Source: Verrucomicrobiia bacterium
GTDB lineage: Bacteria > Verrucomicrobiota > Verrucomicrobiia > Limisphaerales > Palsa-1400
Length of the DNA stretch: 7,785 nt
NCBI GenBank assembly: GCA_025934545.1
Contig: JAICXV010000077.1
Span: 1-7,785, forward strand
Direction of reading: 5' to 3'
The first letter of the stretch is position 1. Each line of letters begins with the position of its first letter. The notes under the pieces are model-generated. The model searched no databases. It was not told the origin of the DNA and worked only from the letters and a program-made list of their open reading frames with translations. This document shows positions 1 through 5,590 of this stretch, in pieces. Both the position numbers and the translations under genes were made by a program.

Positions 1-116
1 AGATCGATCAAATGCTCGCGACCGGAAAAACGCGACCAATCGCCGCGATTTCGGCAAACGGCCACGCCGATACTGATGTGGAATCCACTGTTTCGTCCGA
101 AGCTTTCTATAAATGA
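1..116 (+). CDS. 3' end of an unidentified upstream gene (partial)
   Basis: Reading from base 3, the frame is open from the window edge to a TGA at 114-116 and gives the last 37 residues of a protein ending in Ser-Glu-Ala-Phe-Tyr-Lys. The stop overlaps the ATG of the next gene in an ATGA arrangement, the same coupling seen between the ATPase and permease genes of this operon. That overlap is the main reason to believe it is a real gene end rather than a chance frame. The other two plus frames also stay open for some distance here, so the case rests on the junction. The visible residues show no motif I recognise. By context it could be a sugar kinase, isomerase, regulator or other member of the transporter operon, but the sequence does not say which. 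Confidence 0.5.
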   Translation, partial: IDQMLATGKTRPIAAISANGHADTDVESTVSSEAFYK

Positions 117-1066
117 AATTACCCCGTTTCTGTTACCCACTCGTTATTGCGGCCTGCGCAATTCTTAGCGGGTGCAATAAAGGCGAAAATCAGCCCGCGA
201 CCGGCACTTCAAATACCGAGAAGCCGAAGATCGCGCTGGTGATGAAGTCACTCGCGAACGAGTTTTTCAGCACCATGGAACAAGGTGCGAAAAAGCATCA
301 GCAAGCGCACGCTGCCGATTACGATCTGCTCGCCAACGGCATCAAAAATGAAACGGACCTGGCGGAACAAGTCACTCTCGTTGAGCAAATGATCGCTCGT
401 GGAGTAAATGCAATCGTCATCGCTCCGGCGGATTCCAAGGCGCTCGTCACGGTATTAAAGCACGCAAAGGCAGCGAATATCTTGATCATCAACATCGATA
501 ATAAACTCGATGCGGATGTGTTAAAGCAAGAGAACCTGCAGATTCCATTTGTCGGACCCGACAATCGCGAAGGCGCGCGCAAAGTCGGCGAAGCGTTGGC
601 AAAGAAACTTAAAGCGGGCGACGAAGTTGCGATCATCGAGGGAATTCCGACGGCATTCAATGGACAGCAACGTCGCCTCGGTTTTGAGGACGCGATGAAA
701 ACCGGCGGAATGAAGATGGTGACGACGCAGGCAGGCAATTGGGAAATGGAAAAGGCGAACAACGTCGCATCGGCGATTCTTAGCGAGCACCCCGATCTCA
801 AAGCAATTCTTTGCGCCAATGACAACATGGCGCTGGGCGCCGTTTCCGCGATCGAATCCGCAGGCAAGTCAGGCAAAGTTCTCGTCGTTGGTTTTGACAA
901 CATCAGCGCCATCAAACCGCTGATCGAAAAAGGCGCGGTCGTCGCAACCGCCGATCAACATGGTGACCAACTCGCTGTATTCGGCATCGAGGCGGCGCTA
1001 AAAATTCTCAAGGGCCAGGCGCCACCCGCGGACCAGACCACGCCGGTGGATCTGATCACGAAATAG
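113..1066 (+). CDS. rbsB: Sugar ABC transporter periplasmic binding lipoprotein, RbsB type
   Basis: This is a 317-residue substrate-binding protein of the Peripla_BP_4 / ribose-binding class, which captures a monosaccharide and delivers it to the permease. Residues 1-21 form a lipoprotein signal: Lys and Arg, a hydrophobic stretch, then the lipobox Leu-Ser-Gly-Cys with Cys21 as the lipidated residue. The protein is therefore probably membrane-anchored, unlike soluble E. coli RbsB. The two-lobed domain runs from about 38 to 317. Aligned by eye to RbsB, the ligand residues Asn49, Phe51, Phe52, Asp129, Arg187, Asn236, Phe261, Asp262 and Gln282 are kept. The usual Arg after Asp129 is Asn130, and a pocket Phe is Trp210. 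The start at 113 is supported by the signal peptide directly behind it and by the ATGA overlap with the preceding frame; no clear Shine-Dalgarno is seen. The gene symbol reflects family, and the substrate is inferred to be ribose-like but is not proven. Confidence 0.93.
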   Translation: MKLPRFCYPLVIAACAILSGCNKGENQPATGTSNTEKPKIALVMKSLANEFFSTMEQGAKKHQQAHAADYDLLANGIKNETDLAEQVTLVEQMIARGVNAIVIAPADSKALVTVLKHAKAANILIINIDNKLDADVLKQENLQIPFVGPDNREGARKVGEALAKKLKAGDEVAIIEGIPTAFNGQQRRLGFEDAMKTGGMKMVTTQAGNWEMEKANNVASAILSEHPDLKAILCANDNMALGAVSAIESAGKSGKVLVVGFDNISAIKPLIEKGAVVATADQHGDQLAVFGIEAALKILKGQAPPADQTTPVDLITK

Positions 1067-1074
1067 CGTCGCAT

Positions 1075-2592
1075 ATGGCTGACGCTCCCCTGCTGGAAGT
1101 CACGGGCCTGGAGAAAAGTTACAACGTTCCGGTTCTTTCTGATTTCAACTTTGATTTACTGCCAGGAGAAGTCCATGCCCTGGTGGGCAGCAACGGCGCT
1201 GGGAAATCTACCTTCGCACGGATTCTTTGCGGACTGACCCAACGCGATCGCGGAGATATTCGCCTCAACGGTCGTCATCACAATCCAGGTTCCAAACGTG
1301 ACGCGGAACACGCGGGCGTCATCATGGTATTGCAAGAGCTGAACGTGATTCCCACGCTTAGCATTGCAGAAAATATTTTTTTAAATCGGCTTCCTCGAAA
1401 CGGTGGTTTCATCCGCTATAATAATCTGCACGCACAAGCCGCAAAGGCGCTTGCCCGTGCCGGCCTTGAAGGTGTTGACCCGGCAACGCCCGCAGGGTTG
1501 CTCGGGGTGGGACATCAGCAGTTGGTCGAAATTGCCGGAGCTTTGTCACAAGATTGCCGACTCCTCATCCTTGATGAACCGACGGCGGCGCTAAGCGATC
1601 CGGAAATCGATAAACTTTTCGAAAATGTGCGACGACTGCAGTCGGAAGGCGTGGGAATCATTTACGTCAGCCATCGAATGGATGAGATCCGGCGCATTGC
1701 CAATCGCATCACAGTCCTCCGCGATGGCCGTCGCGTCGCGACGCACAAAGTCGGAGATGTAACGTCGACCGAGTTGGTTCGCGAAATGGCTGGTCACGAT
1801 TTGCCCGAGCGCAAACAAAGTGCTCGCGCAACGGGACCAGTGGCGTTACGCGTCAATAATTTGAAAGCCGGACCTCGCGTGCGCGGCGTCACGTTCGAAG
1901 CCCGGCACGGTGAGATCCTCGGCATTGCTGGGTTGATCGGTTCCGGTCGCACGGAAACACTGCGCGCGATCTTCGGCGCTGATCCAAAAGAGAGCGGTGA
2001 AATTCTAATCGACGGAAAAGCCGTGCGCATTCGCAATCCGAAAGACGCCGTGCAAGCCGGCATCGCGCTAATTCCAGAAGACCGCAAACAGCACGGGTTG
2101 CTTTTGTCGCAGTCGATCCGGGTCAACACCACGTTGTCTTCGATTTCGAACCACGCGAGCGCAGGATGGTTGAACGCCGACGCTGAATCGCAGACAGCGA
2201 CGGCGCAATGCCAGCAATTGAACACGCGATGTCACAACATCGAGCAAGTCGTTGGTGAACTGAGCGGTGGTAATCAGCAGAAGGTGGTTATTGCTCGCTG
2301 GCTGGCGCGGGATTGCGATGTGATGCTTTTTGATGAGCCGACGCGCGGAATCGATGTCGCGGCGAAAGATACGATTTACGAATTGCTTCGTGGGCTCGCT
2401 GCCAAAGGGAAAGCTGTTGTTGTCGTTTCGAGCGAACTGGTTGAATTAATGGCGCTTTGCGACCGCATCATCGTAATGTCGGATGGTCGCATCGCCGCTG
2501 AATTTTTGCCCGGCAACTGGTCGCAGGAAACAATCACCAAAGCTGCGTTCAGCAGTTATCTCACTGAATCCGAAGGAGCAACCGCGCTATGA
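1075..2592 (+). CDS. rbsA: Sugar ABC transporter ATP-binding protein, RbsA type (two NBDs)
   Basis: This 505-residue cytoplasmic ATPase of CUT2-class sugar importers has two fused nucleotide-binding domains; the length is typical of RbsA/MglA/XylG. NBD1 has Walker A at 38-46 (GSNGAGKST), Q-loop Gln87, a degenerate signature LGVGHQQ at 143-149, Walker B with Asp167-Glu168, and His200 in the H-loop. NBD2 has a degenerate Walker A at 286-294 (GLIGSGRTE, no P-loop Lys), a full signature LSGGNQQK at 396-403, Walker B Asp420-Glu421, and Ser453 where the H-loop His would be. This asymmetry is normal for the family: one composite site hydrolyses ATP and the other is weakened. The gene starts 8 bases after the binding-protein stop and its TGA overlaps the permease ATG, so the three genes are surely co-transcribed. 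The symbol is by family; related importers for other sugars look the same. Confidence 0.96.
   Translation: MADAPLLEVTGLEKSYNVPVLSDFNFDLLPGEVHALVGSNGAGKSTFARILCGLTQRDRGDIRLNGRHHNPGSKRDAEHAGVIMVLQELNVIPTLSIAENIFLNRLPRNGGFIRYNNLHAQAAKALARAGLEGVDPATPAGLLGVGHQQLVEIAGALSQDCRLLILDEPTAALSDPEIDKLFENVRRLQSEGVGIIYVSHRMDEIRRIANRITVLRDGRRVATHKVGDVTSTELVREMAGHDLPERKQSARATGPVALRVNNLKAGPRVRGVTFEARHGEILGIAGLIGSGRTETLRAIFGADPKESGEILIDGKAVRIRNPKDAVQAGIALIPEDRKQHGLLLSQSIRVNTTLSSISNHASAGWLNADAESQTATAQCQQLNTRCHNIEQVVGELSGGNQQKVVIARWLARDCDVMLFDEPTRGIDVAAKDTIYELLRGLAAKGKAVVVVSSELVELMALCDRIIVMSDGRIAAEFLPGNWSQETITKAAFSSYLTESEGATAL
2573..2578 (+). promoter_or_regulatory. Shine-Dalgarno for the permease gene
   Basis: AAGGAG lies inside the last codons of the ATPase gene, 10 bases ahead of the ATG at 2589. 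It supports that start, which also overlaps the ATPase stop codon. It is the only clear Shine-Dalgarno in the operon. Confidence 0.6.
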
Positions 2593-3602
2593 GTTTGTTC
2601 AAACCCCGGAAATTGATCGAGTACGCTGCGATGGCGGCCATTTGGGTTGCATTGATCTTATTGTTCGGTTCGCTCAGCCACAACTTTCTCAGCAGCCGCA
2701 CATTTCTGACCCTCGCCAATCGCATCCCTGCGCTAGCGGTGGTCTCGGTCGGAATGACTTTGGTTCTGGTTATCGGTGGAATCGATTTGTCGGTCGGTTC
2801 AGTTGCCGGGCTTTGTGGATCACTACTCGGCGTTCTCGTCCTGAATTGTCACATGCCATTCTGGGAAGCAGTGGTGTTGTGTTTAATCATGGGATTAGCC
2901 GCAGGTACTGCGAATGGGCTCGTCAGCGTCTGCCTTAATATCCCCTCTTTTATCGTTACGTTGGGAATGCTCGAAGTCGCGCGCGGGCTCGCTTACCTCG
3001 TCACCAACTCACAAACAAAATACATCGGTGGCGCAGTTGAAGGATTATCTGAACCTGTCGCATCCTTCGGCGTGTCGCCCGCGTTTTTGATCACGGTTGC
3101 GTTGACGATCATCGGCCAAATCGTTCTCTCGCGAACTGTCTTCGGCCGTTACTTGATTGCAATCGGCACAAACGAAGGGGCCACGCGCCTGGCGGGGATC
3201 AATCCAGTCCCTTCAAAAATTGCAGTGTTTGCTCTGGCAGGATTGTTGAGCGGATTGGGCGGTGTGTTCTTAACGTCGCGCCTTGGGTCTGCTGATCCAA
3301 ACGTTGGTGTGGGTATGGAACTATCGGCGATTGCGGCAGTCGTGATTGGCGGGACAAGTCTGATGGGTGGCCGCGGTTCGGTGATCAACACATTCTTCGG
3401 CGTGCTAATCATCGCGACACTCGATGCTGGTCTTGCGCAAATCGGAGCATCAGAACCCGCCAAGCGGGTCATCACGGGAGCGGTGATTGTGGCTGCGGTC
3501 GTCCTTGATGCGTCACGTCAGCGGCTGGCGACGCGGTTGGCTCAATCCTTCAACGTCGTCAAACGAAACGCCAACACCGCAGCTCCAACGTCGCCGAACT
3601 GA
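2589..3602 (+). CDS. rbsC: Sugar ABC transporter permease, RbsC type
   Basis: This 337-residue inner-membrane permease of the BPD_transp_2 family forms the sugar channel together with the RbsA-type ATPase. Hydrophobic segments by eye lie near 14-30, 46-63, 72-86, 92-112, 117-135, 164-182, 211-229, 245-258, 266-284 and 293-307, consistent with the roughly ten helices of this family. Hallmarks are GMTLVLVIGGIDLSVGS at 55-71, GRYLIAIGTNEGATRLAGI at 186-204 and the cytoplasmic coupling loop GGTSLMGGRGS around 254-264, all closely matching E. coli RbsC. The start overlaps the ATPase stop by ATGA and has an AAGGAG upstream. The hydrophilic tail after about residue 308 is longer than in E. coli RbsC, and its final 20 codons plus the stop overlap, on the other strand, the end of the glycosidase gene. 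The substrate follows that of the binding protein and is not proven. Confidence 0.95.
   Translation: MSLFKPRKLIEYAAMAAIWVALILLFGSLSHNFLSSRTFLTLANRIPALAVVSVGMTLVLVIGGIDLSVGSVAGLCGSLLGVLVLNCHMPFWEAVVLCLIMGLAAGTANGLVSVCLNIPSFIVTLGMLEVARGLAYLVTNSQTKYIGGAVEGLSEPVASFGVSPAFLITVALTIIGQIVLSRTVFGRYLIAIGTNEGATRLAGINPVPSKIAVFALAGLLSGLGGVFLTSRLGSADPNVGVGMELSAIAAVVIGGTSLMGGRGSVINTFFGVLIIATLDAGLAQIGASEPAKRVITGAVIVAAVVLDASRQRLATRLAQSFNVVKRNANTAAPTSPN
3542..3602. other. Convergent 61-base coding overlap of two genes
   Basis: The plus-strand permease reads to TGA at 3600-3602, and the minus-strand hydrolase reads to TGA at the complement of 3542-3544. Both frames are long and continuous, so the shared stretch encodes the hydrophilic tail of the permease on one strand and the last 20 residues of the hydrolase on the other. 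No hairpin plus T-run terminator is visible in or next to the overlap. Confidence 0.85.
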
Positions 3603-5389
3603 CCGGTCACGCGCACTTCAGCGTCTTTGTCCTGCAACTTTTCTGGATGCTTGAGGTGCAGTTGAATTTCCTTTCGGTCTCCAGGCGCAAGATCCAGTTC
3701 CGGCAATGGTTGTGCTTTCCATTTTTCCGGCAAGGTTACAGCCAGCGTTCCGTGCACGGGTGTCGAACCAAAATTATAGGCAAACAAACGAACCGTCGCC
3801 GCCTTACCCGCAGGCAAACGAAACGCCGATTCATTCATGGAAATATCTTTTTGGTCGGCCAACGCCTGCAGCACAACCGGCACAAGTTTGCCGGTCAGCA
3901 AGGGTGCCGCAGCAGGTGGAGGAAATAATTCGGGCCGCGAATTCTCCGGCAAAATGACGTAGGTCGGCGCGCTGCTGAGATTGAGAACTTTTGAACTGGC
4001 GATCGCGCGCCCGAGATGATCGAAACAGGCCACCGGCTCGACGGCCAGGTTAAACGGCTCATTTGAATCAGACCAAATTACAAGCACGTCAGATTCTTTG
4101 CCGTCCGGCTTCGCGCGAAAGAGGTAACCGTGAACCAATTGATCGACAGTCTTGGTCCGTCCGACCGGAACCGCATCCGCCAATAACCGTCCGACAGCCG
4201 CAACAGATACGAACGCGGGACGCGGCGTCAGATCACGATGCAACACGCCATATTGAATCTGTCGTTCCGTGTAATCGGGCAGCATGAAGTAGAAGACCGC
4301 CTTCGTGCCTTCGTAGAGCGACAACGTGTAGACCTTTGCGACGCGTTCACTTTGTTCGCGCAGATCGGCATCGCTCGGTTCCTTCAACTTCTCATCGCCC
4401 TGCCAGTGAACGACGACGTTGCATTCCGTGACCCACATCGGTTTGCCGCCGGAGACAGCGCGCAGTTCGTGGTAGAGCTTCGGATACTCGGTAAACGGAT
4501 AGTAGTGGTGCAGATTGAACGTGTCGAAGTACGGCCATGCTTCATTTTCGTTAAATTCGGCCAGAGTGGTTGGACGATGAATTGCAAAAACATTTTGGCA
4601 CACCGTCAGGTCCGGGTCGCCCGCTTTCAAACCGAGATAGGCCGCTTTTTGAAACGATGCCATTTCGCAACCGGTGTGGCCGCCGAACTCTTTGATATCG
4701 GCTTCATTCCAGGGCTCGATCGCATCCATCAACCCGTGCCATCGCTTTGCGAGCACGCGATATGAGTTATAGACGTCGCGCAAATCGACCGCGAAACGCA
4801 TGCCGTTGGTGTTCGCCCACGACGGCGAGGCGTGGTTAACCGGCAATACTCGAAGGCCGGCTTCGGTTTGAGCACGGAGAGAATCGTCGTAGCGAGTGTG
4901 CGGCGCGAACTCACCTCGTTTGCCCTCAATTTCGGGCCATGAAATACGGTCACGCACCCAATTCATCCCCGCGAGTTGGCAGAGGTTGATGACATTGGTG
5001 TATTGCTCTTTTGAATAGCACCACGCCATTGCCACATCGATGCCGATTGGAGACGTCGTCGGCGTTGGCGCTTTCAAATGCTCGATCACCCCAGCGAAAA
5101 CGCGATTGGTAATATGCCCTTCGCCGCGCACAATTTTGTAGATGCCGACGGGCAGTGCGCCCACGTCTGCCTTCCCGTTTTTGAAGGGGCCGCTCCGAAT
5201 GGTCTTATTCTCGTAATTAACAACGCGCCAGGTGTCGACTTCGCCGGGCGGTTCGTCGACGACGACATTTTCACCAACGAGAAAAATATTTCCGGGATGA
5301 GATGGAAGCGGCTGTGGGATTTCGCGCTTCAGCGGTGCGGCTTGCAGAGCCAGGCCAAGCAACGCCAGCGCACCCACAATTCCGCGCAT
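3542..5389 (-). CDS. Secreted glycoside hydrolase, clan GH-A type barrel
   Basis: This 615-residue protein starts at the ATG 5387-5389, chosen because a signal peptide follows immediately (Met-Arg-Gly, hydrophobic to about residue 16, probable cleavage near Leu-Gln-Ala|Ala). The longer frame from 5476 would bury that signal behind 29 basic residues and overlap the upstream gene. Residues about 20-105 look like a beta-rich N-terminal domain. A TIM barrel spans about 112-405, with Arg146 and Arg148 (WVRDRISW), His186, PWNEAD with Asn228-Glu229 as likely acid/base, a His-His-Tyr-Tyr strand at 294-297, and WVTEC with Glu322 as likely nucleophile. The Asn-Glu motif and 93-residue spacing fit retaining clan GH-A enzymes (GH5/GH39-like). 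A beta region follows (about 408-482), then a domain resembling the alpha-galactosidase-associated NEW3 type (about 525-612). It sits 22 bases after the Ig-domain gene, probably in one transcript. GH family and substrate cannot be assigned by eye. Confidence 0.85.
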   Translation of the reverse strand: MRGIVGALALLGLALQAAPLKREIPQPLPSHPGNIFLVGENVVVDEPPGEVDTWRVVNYENKTIRSGPFKNGKADVGALPVGIYKIVRGEGHITNRVFAGVIEHLKAPTPTTSPIGIDVAMAWCYSKEQYTNVINLCQLAGMNWVRDRISWPEIEGKRGEFAPHTRYDDSLRAQTEAGLRVLPVNHASPSWANTNGMRFAVDLRDVYNSYRVLAKRWHGLMDAIEPWNEADIKEFGGHTGCEMASFQKAAYLGLKAGDPDLTVCQNVFAIHRPTTLAEFNENEAWPYFDTFNLHHYYPFTEYPKLYHELRAVSGGKPMWVTECNVVVHWQGDEKLKEPSDADLREQSERVAKVYTLSLYEGTKAVFYFMLPDYTERQIQYGVLHRDLTPRPAFVSVAAVGRLLADAVPVGRTKTVDQLVHGYLFRAKPDGKESDVLVIWSDSNEPFNLAVEPVACFDHLGRAIASSKVLNLSSAPTYVILPENSRPELFPPPAAAPLLTGKLVPVVLQALADQKDISMNESAFRLPAGKAATVRLFAYNFGSTPVHGTLAVTLPEKWKAQPLPELDLAPGDRKEIQLHLKHPEKLQDKDAEVRVTGQFGDVGAAVLAFRLTTLKD

Positions 5390-5411
5390 AAGGCAAAATC
5401 GTTTCAACGCG

Positions 5412-5590
5412 TTATTTAACTTTGAAGAACGCTTTCGTCGCGCCACTAACGTTGACGGTATATGGACTCGTTGCACCGACTACGTTTGTAAATGTTCCGG
5501 CAACATCCGTCGAGGATTGCAGCGAATAAGGTGCAGGCCACGACAGAACGATATTGGAGCCGTTTTGGGTGAGCGTAATTACCGGTGGAG
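5412..5590 (-). other. C-terminal module of the Ig-domain protein
   Basis: The final module of about 58 residues follows a Pro-Pro-Pro linker and contains a Leu-Ser-Trp-Pro strand, a Leu-Gln-Ser-Ser-Thr-Asp turn, a Thr-Ser-Pro-Tyr-Thr-Val strand and the end Ala-Phe-Phe-Lys-Val-Lys. It resembles a short fibronectin-like module that, as I recall, often ends secreted Verrucomicrobiota proteins. No PEP-CTERM anchor, LPXTG motif or terminal transmembrane helix is present, so how the protein is held at the surface is not evident. Confidence 0.5.

Noticed and set aside
1..112. Promoter for the transporter operon
   Set aside because: No convincing -35/-10 pair is seen, and the region appears to be the coding end of a preceding gene.
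319..915. Minus-strand open frame of 198 codons inside the binding-protein gene
   Set aside because: It is a mirror frame of a well-supported gene. The translation is rich in Ser, Arg and Ala with no domain pattern, and no gene-like context exists.
2483..2938. Plus-strand open frame of 151 codons across the ATPase-permease junction
   Set aside because: It is out of frame with two solid genes and its product has no family features.
3600..3609. Perfect 10-base palindrome TGACCGGTCA over the permease stop as terminator or operator
   Set aside because: It has no loop or T-run, is too short to fold as a terminator, and lies in the hydrolase coding sequence. A 10-base palindrome is expected by chance at this scale.
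4238..4765. Plus-strand open frame of 175 codons opposite the hydrolase gene
   Set aside because: It lies fully antisense to the catalytic barrel of the hydrolase, whose motifs are clear. The translation shows no recognisable domain.
5390..5476. Upstream ATG at 5474-5476 as start of the hydrolase gene
   Set aside because: It adds 29 mostly basic residues before an evident signal peptide and lies within the end of the Ig-domain gene. The ATG at 5387-5389 gives a normal secretion signal.
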